DNA of 64,000 bases from Chitinophaga sancti. Its GTDB lineage: Bacteria > Bacteroidota > Bacteroidia > Chitinophagales > Chitinophagaceae. The notes below the pieces were generated by a model, which had not been told where the DNA came from, searched no databases, and saw only the letters and a program-made list of their open reading frames with translations. Below are positions 1 through 9,718 of this stretch, piece after piece. The position numbers were made by a program, and so were the translations under genes. How positions within the stretch are numbered: position 1 is the stretch's first letter; every line of letters begins with the position of its first letter. The DNA is taken from positions 2,072,001 to 2,136,000 of the forward strand of contig NZ_CP139247.1 of NCBI RefSeq assembly GCF_034087045.1, written 5' to 3'.

Positions 1-2
1 TT

Positions 3-2342
3 GACATGCTGTTCCGTTTTGTGCAATACGCAGAACGTCAGGTTGTACTGTTCGATGCACTGGAAGATGCTGCATTTCGCCACATTCACGACATGAACGG
101 TACAGGTTCGCTTAGTCACCTGGAATCTGAAGTAGTGGCTGAACAAAAGCAGGATGAACTGGCTGCGAAGTTGCAGGATTTCTCAGTACGCCTTGTACTG
201 ACAGCGCACCCTACACAGTTCTATCCAGGCAATGTTTTAAGTATTATCAATGACCTGTCAAGGGCCTTGATCAATGATAATACTGCTCAGGTGGATTCCT
301 ACCTGAAGCAGTTGGGTAAGACGCCTTTCTTTAAAAAGGAAAAGCCGACACCTTATGACGAGGCTATCAGCCTGGTCTGGTTCCTGGAGAATACGTTCTA
401 TACCGCTGCCGGTAAGATCGTATCCCGTCTCAAATCTCACTTCCCCGCAGCTATCAATGGCAATAATCCGGTGATCCGCATGGGATTCTGGCCAGGTGGT
501 GACCGCGACGGTAACCCATTTGTAAATGCAGATATCACGCTGCGTGTAGCAGATGCGCTGCGTAGCGGTATTATAAAATGTTATTACCTGGATGTACGCC
601 GCCTCAAACGTCGCCTCACTTTCAAAGGCATCGAAAATGAGCTGGCCGCACTGGAACAACAGCTATACAGCAATCTTTTTATTCCTGGCCACAAGACAAA
701 CCTGTGCCGTCAGGATATACTCGATACCCTGTACAGGGTGCGTATTATCCTCATCGAGGAAAACAACGCCCTGTTCCTGAACCTGCTCGATGACCTGATT
801 GTCAGGGTAGAGCTGTTCGGGTTGTTCTTCGCCACACTGGATATCCGGCAGGACAGCTCCGTACATGGACCACTGCTGGCCGGGATCGCAGCAGGTTCCG
901 ACCTTCTGCCAAAGAACTATACAGATCTAAGCGACGAAGAAAAGATCAGTGCTCTGCTCAAAATAAAATCAGCTGCTGATCCGGCAATCGTGAAAGAAGG
1001 TCTGCAACAGGATACCCTGGCTACCATCAAAGCGATCAAAACTATCCAGAACGCAAACGGCGAGTTTGGTTGTCATCGCTACATCATCAGTCACACAACC
1101 AATGCTCTCGATGTGATGGAAGTATATGGTCTTTTCCTGCTGAGCGGTTGGGATAAAAATGACCTGAGCGTAGACATCGTACCACTGTTCGAAACCATCG
1201 AAGACTTACGACATGCCGGTGAGGTAATGCGCGCTCTCTATTCCAACGAAGCGTACAGAAAGTATCTGCAACAGCGCTATAACAAACAGACCATTATGCT
1301 CGGCTTCTCCGACGGTACCAAGGATGGTGGCTACCTGATGGCTAACTGGTGCATCTACAAAGCGAAGGAAGAACTGAGTGCTATCTCTAAAGAATATGGC
1401 ATCAATGTAGTCTTCTTCGACGGTCGTGGAGGTCCTCCTGCAAGAGGTGGTGGAAAGACCCATCAGTTCTATGCATCTATGGGTCGCAATATTGCAAACA
1501 AAGAAATTCAGCTCACCATACAGGGGCAGACCATCAGTTCCAACTTTGGTACGGTAGATTCTGCTCAGTATAATATTGAACAACTCGTACATGCGGGTAT
1601 TGCTAACGAATTGTTCTCCAGCCGTGAAAAGACGTTAACTGCCGAGCAGGAAGAGACGTTGCAGGTACTGGCAGATGCAGGATTTGAGTCCTTCAATGAA
1701 CTGAAGAACCATCCTGATTTCCTGGATTACCTGAACTACGCCAGCCCGCTGCGCTACTATGCCGAAACCAATATCGGCAGCCGCCCTTCCAAAAGGAATG
1801 GTTCTGCCAAGTTGAACCTGAATGATCTGAGAGCAGTGCCTTATGTAGGAGCATGGAGCCAGATCAAACAGAACGTTCCTGGTTTCTACGGTGTAGGCTA
1901 CAGCATGGAAAAAATGGAGAAAGACGGTAAGTGGGAACAATTGCAGGATCTGTATAAAAATTCCCTGTTCTTCCGTACCCTGCTGGACAACTGTGAGATG
2001 GCGATGAAGAAGTGTTACTTCCCACTCACTGCTGCTTACAGAAATCACCCGCAGTTCGGAGAAGTATGGACACTGATTTACGATGAATTCCAGCGTACCC
2101 GTACTTACCTGTTGAAACTGACAGGACATTCTGATCTGATGTCTCATTACCCGATCGACCAGTTATCTATCCAGATGCGCGAGCGTATCGTACTGCCACT
2201 ACTCACAATTCAGCAGTATGCATTAAGCCGCATCCGTGAGATGAATGAGGCTGGAAATGGAGATGGCCTGAAAGAAATCTTCGAGAAATTAGTCGTAAGA
2301 TGTTCATTTGGGATCATTAACGCGGGAAGAAACTCTGCATAG
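3..2342 (+). CDS. ppc: Phosphoenolpyruvate carboxylase (5' end outside window)
   Basis: Fixes bicarbonate onto phosphoenolpyruvate to give oxaloacetate, an anaplerotic feed of the TCA cycle in the cytoplasm. The reading frame is already open at the window edge, so the N-terminus is missing; about 779 residues are visible, against 850-930 in the family. Visible signatures are LTAHPTQ (about residue 65 of the visible part, holding the catalytic His), GGDRDGNP (about 165), a glycine-rich RGGGK loop (about 480) and a C-terminal INAGRNSA in place of the classical RNTG-type end. The Gln in LTAHPTQ, where proteobacterial enzymes have Glu, suggests the Bacteroidota clade. A strong terminator follows at once, so it is separate from the urease operon. 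Confidence 0.97.
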   Translation, partial: DMLFRFVQYAERQVVLFDALEDAAFRHIHDMNGTGSLSHLESEVVAEQKQDELAAKLQDFSVRLVLTAHPTQFYPGNVLSIINDLSRALINDNTAQVDSYLKQLGKTPFFKKEKPTPYDEAISLVWFLENTFYTAAGKIVSRLKSHFPAAINGNNPVIRMGFWPGGDRDGNPFVNADITLRVADALRSGIIKCYYLDVRRLKRRLTFKGIENELAALEQQLYSNLFIPGHKTNLCRQDILDTLYRVRIILIEENNALFLNLLDDLIVRVELFGLFFATLDIRQDSSVHGPLLAGIAAGSDLLPKNYTDLSDEEKISALLKIKSAADPAIVKEGLQQDTLATIKAIKTIQNANGEFGCHRYIISHTTNALDVMEVYGLFLLSGWDKNDLSVDIVPLFETIEDLRHAGEVMRALYSNEAYRKYLQQRYNKQTIMLGFSDGTKDGGYLMANWCIYKAKEELSAISKEYGINVVFFDGRGGPPARGGGKTHQFYASMGRNIANKEIQLTIQGQTISSNFGTVDSAQYNIEQLVHAGIANELFSSREKTLTAEQEETLQVLADAGFESFNELKNHPDFLDYLNYASPLRYYAETNIGSRPSKRNGSAKLNLNDLRAVPYVGAWSQIKQNVPGFYGVGYSMEKMEKDGKWEQLQDLYKNSLFFRTLLDNCEMAMKKCYFPLTAAYRNHPQFGEVWTLIYDEFQRTRTYLLKLTGHSDLMSHYPIDQLSIQMRERIVLPLLTIQQYALSRIREMNEAGNGDGLKEIFEKLVVRCSFGIINAGRNSA

Positions 2343-2362
2343 AATTAATTTTAATAAGTTAG

Positions 2363-2392
2363 AAAGCCGGATTGATCATCCGGCTTTTTTTG
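2363..2392 (+). terminator. Rho-independent terminator of ppc
   Basis: A 10-bp perfect stem AAAGCCGGAT / ATCCGGCTTT (2363-2372 with 2378-2387) with a 5-base loop runs into a T tract. It lies 20 bases after the ppc stop codon. Confidence 0.9.
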
Positions 2393-2425
2393 TAATTTAC
2401 CCCATAACCCAAAATCTAAAGAAGT

Positions 2426-2728
2426 ATGCATTTAACAGCCCGGGAACAGGAGAAACTATTGCTCTTTTTGGCTGGTGAACTGGCCGAAAAGCGAAAGGCC
2501 AGAGGGGTAAAACTAAACTATCCTGAAGCCATTGCGCTGATCAGCAGCCGCCTGCAGGAGGGCGCCAGGGATGGACAGTCCGTGGCATATCTCATGCAAT
2601 ATGGTGCGACCATCCTCACCCGCGAAGACGTGATGGAAGGAGTGCCGGAGATGATAGACGAAATCCAGATTGAAGCTACTTTTCCAGATGGCTCAAAGCT
2701 GGTAACTGTACATCATCCTATCAGATAA
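2426..2728 (+). CDS. ureA: Urease subunit gamma
   Basis: Smallest structural subunit of nickel urease, which hydrolyses urea to ammonia and carbamate in the cytoplasm. At 100 residues it has the usual length of a separate UreA. The N-terminal [20 protein letters not shown] and the central YPEAIALI and EGARDG segments are typical. It is the first gene of a seven-gene operon in the order A-B-C-E-F-G-D; ureB starts 16 bases after its stop. The ATG follows the ppc terminator by about 35 bases, and the gap holds TAATTTAC, a poor match to the Bacteroidota -7 box. Separate gamma and beta subunits are the common bacterial arrangement. Confidence 0.97.
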   Translation: MHLTAREQEKLLLFLAGELAEKRKARGVKLNYPEAIALISSRLQEGARDGQSVAYLMQYGATILTREDVMEGVPEMIDEIQIEATFPDGSKLVTVHHPIR

Positions 2729-2744
2729 CACCAAAATCTATGTT

Positions 2745-3119
2745 ATGATTCCCGGAGAATACTTTATAAAGCCTGGTCATATCAATGCCAACGAAGGCCG
2801 TGATACTGCTACCATCACCGTGGTGAATACCGGCGACAGACCTGTACAAATCGGATCTCACACCCACTTTTTCGAAGTCAACCGCATGCTTTCCTTTGAC
2901 CGCCAAACTGCTTTTGGCAAGCGCCTGAATATTATGGCAGGCACCGCTGTGCGCTTTGAACCCGGCGAGGAAAAGACGGTAGAACTCGTGAATCTTGGTG
3001 GCGCCAGGAATGCCTATGGCATGAACAACCTGGTGAATGGTACTACTACCACTGCCCTTGCAGCCACACAGGCCATGAAAAAGATCAATGACGGTCACTT
3101 TAAAAACAATCCATCATGA
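2745..3119 (+). CDS. ureB: Urease subunit beta
   Basis: Second structural urease subunit, part of the (alpha-beta-gamma)3 enzyme. The 124-residue product opens with MIPGEYFI and carries the family segments [15 protein letters not shown] and [10 protein letters not shown]. Its stop overlaps the ATG of ureC by four bases (ATGA at 3116-3119), the usual arrangement for translational coupling. The C-terminal tail after residue 100 ([12 protein letters not shown]) is somewhat longer than in the shortest UreB proteins, and nothing suggests a fusion. Confidence 0.97.
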   Translation: MIPGEYFIKPGHINANEGRDTATITVVNTGDRPVQIGSHTHFFEVNRMLSFDRQTAFGKRLNIMAGTAVRFEPGEEKTVELVNLGGARNAYGMNNLVNGTTTTALAATQAMKKINDGHFKNNPS

Positions 3120-4831
3120 GTCTGCAGATCAACAGGGCGCGCTACGCTGCCATGTATGGCCCTACCACCGGCGATCAGGTGAGACTGGGAGATACCGATA
3201 TCATTATTGAAATAGAAAAAGACTACACAGTATACGGAGATGAAGCCAAATTCGGCGGGGGTAAAACCATCCGCGACGGTATGGCGCAATCTTCCACTGC
3301 CACCCGCAACGACGGTGTGCTGGATATGGTGATCACCAGTGTGATGATCATCGATCATTGGGGCATCGTGAAAGCAGACATCGGCATCAAAGATGGCCGC
3401 ATTGTGAAAATAGGCAAAGCCGGCAACCCTGATACAATGGATGGGGTAGACCCTGACATGATCATCGGCGCCAGCACAGAAGTGCATGGCGGTGCAGGAC
3501 TGATCGCTACTGCCGGGGGCATAGATACACATATTCACTTTATTAGCCCTCAGCAGATCACCCATGCCCTGCATAGCGGTATCACAACCATGATTGGTGG
3601 TGGTACAGGTCCTGCAGATGGGACAAATGCAACCACCGTGACTCCCGGCGCCTGGTTCATTCGTAAAATGCTGGAAGCAGCAGATGCTTTTCCTATGAAC
3701 CTGGGCTTTCTTGGCAAAGGTAACTGTGCTACAGTAGAACCCTTGAACGAACAGATAGAAGCCGGTGCGCTGGGATTAAAAATACATGAAGACTGGGGCG
3801 CTACTCCTGCTGTAATAGATGCTTCCCTGAAGGTGGCAGATAAGTACGATGTGCAGGTTGCGATCCATACCGATACCCTGAATGAATCCGGTTTTCTGGA
3901 AGATACCATTCAGGCCATCAATGGCCGTGTGATCCATACCTATCACACAGAAGGCGCTGGTGGTGGACATGCGCCTGATATTATCAAGGCGGCTATGTAC
4001 CCGAACATCCTGCCCTCTTCAACCAACCCGACCAGACCGTATACGGTGAATACTATTGATGAGCACCTGGATATGCTTATGGTGTGTCATCACCTGGATA
4101 AGAGTGTGCCGGAAGATGTATCCTTTGCTGACAGTCGTATCCGCCCTGAAACTATTGCGGCAGAAGACATTCTGCACGACATGGGCGTATTCAGTATGAT
4201 GAGTTCCGACTCCCAGGCCATGGGCCGTGTGGGAGAGGTGATCATCCGTACGTGGCAGACGGCTGACAAGATGAAAAAACAAAGGGGCTACCTGCCAGAA
4301 GATAAAGAGAACGACAACTTCAGGGCAAAAAGGTATGTCGCAAAATATACGATCAATCCTGCTATTACACACGGTATTTCGGAACATGTAGGCTCACTGG
4401 AACCCGGCAAACTGGCGGATATTGTGCTGTGGAAACCAGCATTGTTCGGCGCTAAGCCGGAAATGATTATTAAAGGTGGTATGATCATCTGTGCCAGAAT
4501 GGGCGATCCTAATGCGTCTATTCCTACCCCACAACCGGTGATATACAGGGAGATGTTTGGCGCGTTCTCAAAAGCCCTGCACAATACCTGTGTCACTTTT
4601 GTAAGTCAGGCAGCTGTGAATAATAATATTGCGGCTACTTATGGTTTACAAAAGATCGTATTGCCGGTGAAGAACTGCCGTAATATTGGCAAAAAAGACC
4701 TGATCCACAATAACAGTACGCCTGATATCAAGGTGAATCCTGAAACATACGAAGTATTAGTGGATGACAAGGTCGTGACCTGTGAACCTGCTACCGTACT
4801 GCCATTAGCTCAACGTTATTTTCTATTCTAA
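3116..4831 (+). CDS. ureC: Urease subunit alpha (catalytic)
   Basis: Catalytic urease subunit of 571 residues, full length for the family. All metal-centre residues can be read: His139 and His141 in GIDTHIH, the lysine that is carbamylated to bridge the two nickels (Lys222 in [11 protein letters not shown]), His251, His277 and Asp365 in SSDSQAMG. The mobile flap MVCHHL carries Cys324 and His325. The N-terminal segment [14 protein letters not shown] is the usual UreC opening. Nothing needed for activity is missing. Its stop codon is directly followed by the ATG of ureE with no intervening base. Confidence 0.98.
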   Translation: MSLQINRARYAAMYGPTTGDQVRLGDTDIIIEIEKDYTVYGDEAKFGGGKTIRDGMAQSSTATRNDGVLDMVITSVMIIDHWGIVKADIGIKDGRIVKIGKAGNPDTMDGVDPDMIIGASTEVHGGAGLIATAGGIDTHIHFISPQQITHALHSGITTMIGGGTGPADGTNATTVTPGAWFIRKMLEAADAFPMNLGFLGKGNCATVEPLNEQIEAGALGLKIHEDWGATPAVIDASLKVADKYDVQVAIHTDTLNESGFLEDTIQAINGRVIHTYHTEGAGGGHAPDIIKAAMYPNILPSSTNPTRPYTVNTIDEHLDMLMVCHHLDKSVPEDVSFADSRIRPETIAAEDILHDMGVFSMMSSDSQAMGRVGEVIIRTWQTADKMKKQRGYLPEDKENDNFRAKRYVAKYTINPAITHGISEHVGSLEPGKLADIVLWKPALFGAKPEMIIKGGMIICARMGDPNASIPTPQPVIYREMFGAFSKALHNTCVTFVSQAAVNNNIAATYGLQKIVLPVKNCRNIGKKDLIHNNSTPDIKVNPETYEVLVDDKVVTCEPATVLPLAQRYFLF

Positions 4832-5338
4832 ATGATCCTGATCAACTCAATACAGGGAAACATAAACACTGTGGATATCGCTGCAAGGGGAGTGGATCCG
4901 TTGCCGCTGGAATGGTTTGAGACAGGCAAAAAGATCATGCGCCGCCATACCCGCAACGGGGTTGAAATAGGTTGGAAAGTGGTGAAAGGATTACCTGTGT
5001 TGCAGGATGGTGATATTCTCTGGATGGATGAAAAGGTAGTCATTGCTGTGAGTATCCTACCAGCTGCAGCTATTGTACTTACACCTGTCACCATGCTGGA
5101 TATGGCGACCATCTGTTACGAGATTGGTAATAAACACCTGCCTTTGTTCATCGTGAATGAAGAAGTACTGGTGCCTTACGAAGATCCGTTGTTCCGTTGG
5201 CTGGAAGCAAAAGGATATGCCCCCAAACAGGAGCAACGGGTATTGACAAATATGCTGCGAAGTAATGTTCAGCCACATGAGCATGGATCTGGTTCTACTT
5301 TATTCAGTAAGATCCTGCAGCTGACCACTAAATCATAA
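4832..5338 (+). CDS. ureE: Urease accessory protein UreE, nickel metallochaperone
   Basis: UreE delivers Ni2+ to the UreG/UreF/UreD complex while the urease active site is assembled. The 168-residue product has the two UreE parts: an N-terminal peptide-binding domain (MILINSIQGN to about residue 75) and a C-terminal metal-binding domain with CYEIGNKHLPLFI. The C-terminus has only a few histidines (QPHEHG) and no long His-rich tail of the Klebsiella type, so it probably binds few nickel ions per dimer. It abuts ureC and is followed after two bases by ureF. Confidence 0.93.
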   Translation: MILINSIQGNINTVDIAARGVDPLPLEWFETGKKIMRRHTRNGVEIGWKVVKGLPVLQDGDILWMDEKVVIAVSILPAAAIVLTPVTMLDMATICYEIGNKHLPLFIVNEEVLVPYEDPLFRWLEAKGYAPKQEQRVLTNMLRSNVQPHEHGSGSTLFSKILQLTTKS

Positions 5339-5340
5339 AT

Positions 5341-6012
5341 ATGCAAAACTGGTTGCCACATCTGTTGCACCTGTCCGATCCGGCATTGCCGGTAGGAGCT
5401 TACACCCATTCCAATGGGCTGGAAACCTATGTGCAGCAAGGACTCGTAAAGGATGCTGCGACCGCGGGTACTTACATCCGCAATATGCTGGAATATAATT
5501 TTATTTACAACGATGGCTTCTTTGCATGGCAGGGATATATGGCTGCGGCAGCGGACGATGTAGAATTGTTATTATCGCTCGATGAGGAGTGTAACGCATT
5601 GAAATCTCCTATGGAAATGAGACAGGCCAGCCAGAAACTGGGACTGCGGCTGTTGAAGTTGATGACCCCACTGACTAAGCATGCATTCGCAAAGGAATAT
5701 GCGTCAAAAACAACGGGTCATTACTGTTTGGTATTTGGGGTATATGCTTACCTGCTGGGCATTCCATTGGAAGAAGCCATGACGGCGTATTATTACAATG
5801 CCGCTACCGGTATGGTGACGAATTGTGTAAAACTCGTGCCATTGGGGCAACAACAGGGGCAGGAGATCCTGTATAGTTTATTGCCATTATTATCGGATTG
5901 GGTAGCTAAGACGCAAATGGTTCCCCGTGAGCTGGCTGGTCGCTGCAGTCCTGCATTTGATATCAGTTGTATGCAGCATGAAAAATTATATTCAAGGTTA
6001 TACATGTCGTAA
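5341..6012 (+). CDS. ureF: Urease accessory protein UreF
   Basis: UreF acts with UreD and UreG as the activation scaffold of urease and controls the GTPase activity of UreG. The 223-residue product starts with the family pattern LLHLSDPALPVGAYTHSNGL and carries the helical core with GHYCLVFGVYAYLLGI. It has the normal length. Its stop codon touches the ATG of ureG (6012/6013), so the maturation genes are read as one unit. Confidence 0.94.
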   Translation: MQNWLPHLLHLSDPALPVGAYTHSNGLETYVQQGLVKDAATAGTYIRNMLEYNFIYNDGFFAWQGYMAAAADDVELLLSLDEECNALKSPMEMRQASQKLGLRLLKLMTPLTKHAFAKEYASKTTGHYCLVFGVYAYLLGIPLEEAMTAYYYNAATGMVTNCVKLVPLGQQQGQEILYSLLPLLSDWVAKTQMVPRELAGRCSPAFDISCMQHEKLYSRLYMS

Positions 6013-6627
6013 ATGGAGAACAGAAAATATATAAAAATAGGGGTGGCCGGCCCGGTAGGCGCTGGCAAAACTGCTTTGATAGAACGCTTATCCCGTCAGC
6101 TGCATGAAACATATAGTCTGGCGGTGATCACCAATGATATTTACACAAAAGAGGATGCAGAATTCCTCATGAAAAACAGCCTGTTGCCAGCCGAACGCAT
6201 TATCGGTGTGGAGACAGGTGGTTGTCCACATACGGCTATCCGTGAGGATGCCAGTATGAATCTGGAAGCTGTAGAAGAAATGGTAACACGCATTCCGGAT
6301 GTGGAAATCATCTTCATTGAAAGTGGTGGAGATAACCTGTCAGCTACTTTTAGTCCTGACCTGGCAGATGTGACCATTTTTGTGATCGATGTGGCAGAAG
6401 GTGATAAAATACCCCGCAAAGGAGGCCCGGGTATCACGCGTTCCGATCTGCTGGTTATCAACAAAATTGATCTGGCACCTTATGTCAATGCAAGTCTTGA
6501 GGTCATGGAAAGAGATGCCCGGAAGATGCGGGATGAGCGGCCATTTATTTTTACAAACCTGATGTCGCTACAGGGATTGGATCAGGTGATAGACTGGATT
6601 AAGAAATACGCGCTACTGGAAGCATAA
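6013..6627 (+). CDS. ureG: Urease accessory protein UreG (GTPase)
   Basis: SIMIBI-class GTPase that powers nickel insertion into urease. The 204-residue product contains the P-loop GPVGAGKT (residues 13-20), the nickel-binding CPH motif in GGCPHTAI, the [15 protein letters not shown] segment and the guanine-specificity motif NKID. All are intact. No His-rich N-terminal extension is present, as is usual when UreE is encoded next to it. The last base of its stop overlaps the start of ureD. Confidence 0.97.
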   Translation: MENRKYIKIGVAGPVGAGKTALIERLSRQLHETYSLAVITNDIYTKEDAEFLMKNSLLPAERIIGVETGGCPHTAIREDASMNLEAVEEMVTRIPDVEIIFIESGGDNLSATFSPDLADVTIFVIDVAEGDKIPRKGGPGITRSDLLVINKIDLAPYVNASLEVMERDARKMRDERPFIFTNLMSLQGLDQVIDWIKKYALLEA

Positions 6628-7409
6628 TGTATAGTGAGTTACAAATAAATACTGCCGCGAGAGAAAGCAAAACCTATTTGCAACACTGCTATTTCACCCG
6701 CCCGTTCAAGGTGGCTGATATCAGCGGGCAGCATGCAGCAGATCTGCATTTAACATTGATGAGTGCATCGCCCGGCATATTGGATGGCGATGAATATGAT
6801 ATGAAGGTGTATGTGGCGCCGGGTACCAGTTTACATTTATACACCCAATCTTATCAGCGCATATTCCAGATGAAATCAGGTGCAAAGCAGGTGTTTTCTG
6901 TTCATGTAGGTGCAGGCAGTAGTTTTTATTACCTGCCGCATCCCAGTGTGCCGCATGAAAATGCGGTGTTTACTGCTGTAAATAAAATCCGGTTGGAGAA
7001 GGATAGTCGGCTGTTGTGGGGAGAGATCATCACATGTGGGCGTAAGCTGAGTGGGGAGATCTTTCGCTGCCGGCATTTTCAGAGTACAACAGAAGTGCAT
7101 TGCGAAGGAAAGCTTGTATTTAAGGATGTGACTTTACTGGAACCGGCACAGATCCCGGCAGGAGAGATGGGGCAGTGGGAGGGATATACACACCAGGCAT
7201 CTTTGTATTGGCAGGATAGTACTGTCGATATGATGGAAATGGCAGGAGCGGTATATGACCTTTTGTCTGCCGAGGCAGGCATTCGTGGCGGAGTGTCCAG
7301 AACAGCTGCAGGCGCATTGTTGGTACGGGTTTTAGGGCAGGGGGGCGAGCAACTCTACCAGCTATTTAAAAAGATAGCATTGCTGGCGGGTGCTGAAAGA
7401 AGACTTTAA
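6627..7409 (+). CDS. ureD: Urease accessory protein UreD (UreH)
   Basis: Scaffold protein that binds apo-urease together with UreF and UreG and is thought to form the tunnel for nickel. The 260-residue product shows the family pattern: LTLMSASPGILDGDEYDMKVYV early on, then TQSYQRIFQMKSG, YLPHPSVPHENAVF and LLWGEIITCGRKLSGE. It is the last maturation gene. A membrane protein with a nickel-transporter signature starts 12 bases after its stop. Confidence 0.93.
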   Translation: MYSELQINTAARESKTYLQHCYFTRPFKVADISGQHAADLHLTLMSASPGILDGDEYDMKVYVAPGTSLHLYTQSYQRIFQMKSGAKQVFSVHVGAGSSFYYLPHPSVPHENAVFTAVNKIRLEKDSRLLWGEIITCGRKLSGEIFRCRHFQSTTEVHCEGKLVFKDVTLLEPAQIPAGEMGQWEGYTHQASLYWQDSTVDMMEMAGAVYDLLSAEAGIRGGVSRTAAGALLVRVLGQGGEQLYQLFKKIALLAGAERRL

Positions 7410-7421
7410 AATGATCATGGT

Positions 7422-8123
7422 ATGAATATGGAGCTACAGTTGCTCATTATCACGGCGTTGACCATCAGTACCCTGCACACGGTGACGGGACCGGATCATT
7501 ATATTCCTTTCATAGCTTTAAGCAGGGTGAGGAACTGGTCAATAGGCAAAACGGTGGTATGGACACTGCTTTGCGGCGTGGCGCATGTGGGTAGTTCCGT
7601 GTTGTTGGGATTGCTGGGTATTGCGTTGGGCTGGTCGTTGTCAAAGATAAGCGGGTTGGAAAATCTGCGGGGAGGTATAGCCGGTTGGGCGCTGCTCACC
7701 TTTGGATTGTTGTACACAATATGGGGATTGAAACGTGCCTGGCAAAACAGGGTGCACAAGCATTTTGATGTATACGATAACGGAGACATATATGTATATG
7801 AGCATAAACACGAGCAAATCGTGTATCCGCAGGAGCGGAGAAAGGTAACACCATGGATTATGCTTATTATATTTGGTCTCGGTCCCTGTGAACCACTGAT
7901 ACCTTTATTGACATATCCTGCTGCGCAACATTCTACTTACGCTATGGTATTGCTCATCGTGGTATTTACGCTCTTTACATTACTGACTATGGTGGCGATG
8001 GTGCTGTTAGGCTATTATGGCTTTTCGCTACTGACAACCAGTCGGTTGGAGCGGTATGTGCATGCATTGGGAGGGTTCACCATTTTTATTTGCGGGTTAG
8101 GTATGGTGTGGCTGGGTTGGTAA
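7422..8123 (+). CDS. UreH-type membrane protein, probable nickel importer of the urease operon
   Basis: A 233-residue integral membrane protein with about six hydrophobic segments. The first helix carries HTVTGPDHYIPF, with His19, Asp25 and His26 in the H-x(n)-D-H arrangement of nickel/cobalt permeases (NiCoT and UreH/HupE-like families). A charged cytoplasmic loop (about residues 107-145, with HKHFD and EHKHEQ) could bind metal. Its place directly after ureD suggests it brings in the nickel for urease. This is inferred from family and context; substrate specificity cannot be read from the sequence. Confidence 0.8.
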   Translation: MNMELQLLIITALTISTLHTVTGPDHYIPFIALSRVRNWSIGKTVVWTLLCGVAHVGSSVLLGLLGIALGWSLSKISGLENLRGGIAGWALLTFGLLYTIWGLKRAWQNRVHKHFDVYDNGDIYVYEHKHEQIVYPQERRKVTPWIMLIIFGLGPCEPLIPLLTYPAAQHSTYAMVLLIVVFTLFTLLTMVAMVLLGYYGFSLLTTSRLERYVHALGGFTIFICGLGMVWLGW

Positions 8124-8138
8124 CGAAAAGATTTACTG

Positions 8139-8212
8139 GTACATATCATCGAGGTAATTGAATGTTTTCCCGATGCGCATATCGAATATGTACGATTCCT
8201 AATTGATAATTC
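8139..8212 (-). other. Inverted repeat and possible coding relic between urease operon and gnd
   Basis: The 128-base gap before gnd contains the perfect inverted repeat GTACATAT / ATATGTAC (8139-8146 and 8186-8193), with a nested CATCG / CGATG pair. The minus strand reads as a short protein-like stretch, IFDMRIGKTFNYLDDMYQ followed by a stop, preceded closely by another stop. It could be the tail of a decayed gene or chance. No convincing gnd promoter was found; the best match, TAATTTTA near 8213, differs from the consensus in one base. Confidence 0.25.
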
Positions 8213-8251
8213 GTAATTTTACTTCATCTTTTGGCTTTTACACGATAATTT

Positions 8252-9652
8252 ATGGCACAAAGCGTATTCGATTTTGGCATGATTGGTCTTGGCGTAATGG
8301 GAAGAAACCTGTTGCTCAACATGGCTGATCATGGCTTTTCCGTTATTGGTTTCGACAAGGATACAACCAAGACCGGAGCACTGGAATCGGCTGCTACAGC
8401 TGGCACTACCGTGAAGGGAGTGGCTGAACTGGCAACCATGGTACAATTGCTGGAGCGTCCGCGCAAACTGATGATGCTGGTTCCCGCTGGGAAACCGGTT
8501 GATGATGTGATCGAATCACTGATCCCGCTGTTAGAGCAGGGCGATGTAGTGATCGATGGCGGTAACTCTCATTATACTGATACCCTGCGCAGGGTGAAAT
8601 ATCTGCGGGAGAAGGGTATTCATTTTATGGGCATCGGCGTATCCGGTGGTGAAAAGGGAGCCCGCACGGGGCCCAGCATCATGCCGGGGGGCGACAAGGA
8701 AGCTTATGAAAAGGTAAGACCTATGCTGGAGGCAGTATCTGCCAAGGTAAATGGTACCCCTTGTGTAGCTTACCTGGGTAAGGAAGGTGCCGGCCATTAT
8801 GTGAAAATGGTACATAATGGTATTGAATATTCCATCATGCAGCTGATCAGCGAAACTTATGCCTTGCTGAAGAAGGAAGGCCTGAGCAACGAACAGCTGC
8901 ATGAAACATTCAAGAAATGGAATGAAGGTGATCTGCAATCATTCCTTATCGAAATCACTGCGGACATCTTCCTGCAAAAGGATGACAAAACCAGTGCACA
9001 CCTCGTAGATGTGATCTCTGACAAAGCCGGTTCCAAAGGAACAGGTAAGTGGACTTCACAGGATGCGATGGAGCTGCCTGTAGCCGTACCCGTGATTGAT
9101 ACAGCAGTAGCTATGCGTACCGTATCTGGTTACAAAGATGAGCGCGTAGAAGCTGCTAAAATTTATAGCTCTTCCGAATCAGCACCTGCGCTGAGTGTGG
9201 AGCAGATCCACGATGCACTGAGCTTTGGTATTCTCCTGAGCTATGCACAGGGGCTGGCTATGCTGACACAGGCTTCCAAAGAACTGGAAATGGAAATTCC
9301 ATTGCCGGAAGTAGTGAAAGTATGGAGAGGTGGCTGTATTATCCGTTCTACCCTCCTGGAAGTATTTAACCGCGCATATGAGGCTAACCCAACGTTGCCT
9401 AACATTTTATTGAGTGAAGAGATTGCAGCTATCGTGAAGCAGGTAGTTGGTAACACCCGTGCTGTAGTAGCAAATGCTGCACAGTCGGGAGTAGCAGCAG
9501 CAGGTATTATGTCTGCACTGTCTTACTTCGATGCATATCGTACAGAGCGCATGCCTACCAACCTGGTACAGGCACAGCGTGACTACTTTGGTGCACATAC
9601 CTATCAGCGAATAGACCAACCCGGTACTTTCCATACCGTGTGGGGAGAATAA
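8252..9652 (+). CDS. gnd: 6-phosphogluconate dehydrogenase, decarboxylating
   Basis: Oxidises and decarboxylates 6-phosphogluconate to ribulose 5-phosphate, the last oxidative step of the pentose phosphate pathway. The 466-residue length matches the long dimeric form. Visible motifs are the dinucleotide-binding GLGVMGRN (residues 12-19), the substrate loop VSGGEKGARTGPSIMPGG and the catalytic KMVHNGIEYSIMQ. It is followed by zwf and pgl, so all three oxidative-branch enzymes lie together on one strand, although here in reverse pathway order. A stable hairpin without a T tract lies between gnd and zwf. Confidence 0.97.
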   Translation: MAQSVFDFGMIGLGVMGRNLLLNMADHGFSVIGFDKDTTKTGALESAATAGTTVKGVAELATMVQLLERPRKLMMLVPAGKPVDDVIESLIPLLEQGDVVIDGGNSHYTDTLRRVKYLREKGIHFMGIGVSGGEKGARTGPSIMPGGDKEAYEKVRPMLEAVSAKVNGTPCVAYLGKEGAGHYVKMVHNGIEYSIMQLISETYALLKKEGLSNEQLHETFKKWNEGDLQSFLIEITADIFLQKDDKTSAHLVDVISDKAGSKGTGKWTSQDAMELPVAVPVIDTAVAMRTVSGYKDERVEAAKIYSSSESAPALSVEQIHDALSFGILLSYAQGLAMLTQASKELEMEIPLPEVVKVWRGGCIIRSTLLEVFNRAYEANPTLPNILLSEEIAAIVKQVVGNTRAVVANAAQSGVAAAGIMSALSYFDAYRTERMPTNLVQAQRDYFGAHTYQRIDQPGTFHTVWGE

Positions 9653-9658
9653 ATGGAT

Positions 9659-9697
9659 GCGGCCTGACGGAGATAGCGCACAACTGCGTCAGGCTGC
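9659..9697 (+). other. Intercistronic hairpin between gnd and zwf
   Basis: GCGGCCTGACG (9659-9669) pairs with CGTCAGGCTGC (9687-9697) over 11 positions including one G-T wobble. No run of T follows, so it is unlikely to be a terminator. It may protect the 3' end of gnd mRNA or set the gnd/zwf ratio. Confidence 0.5.
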
Positions 9698-9718
9698 ACT
9701 GCTTAAAACAATAATTTT

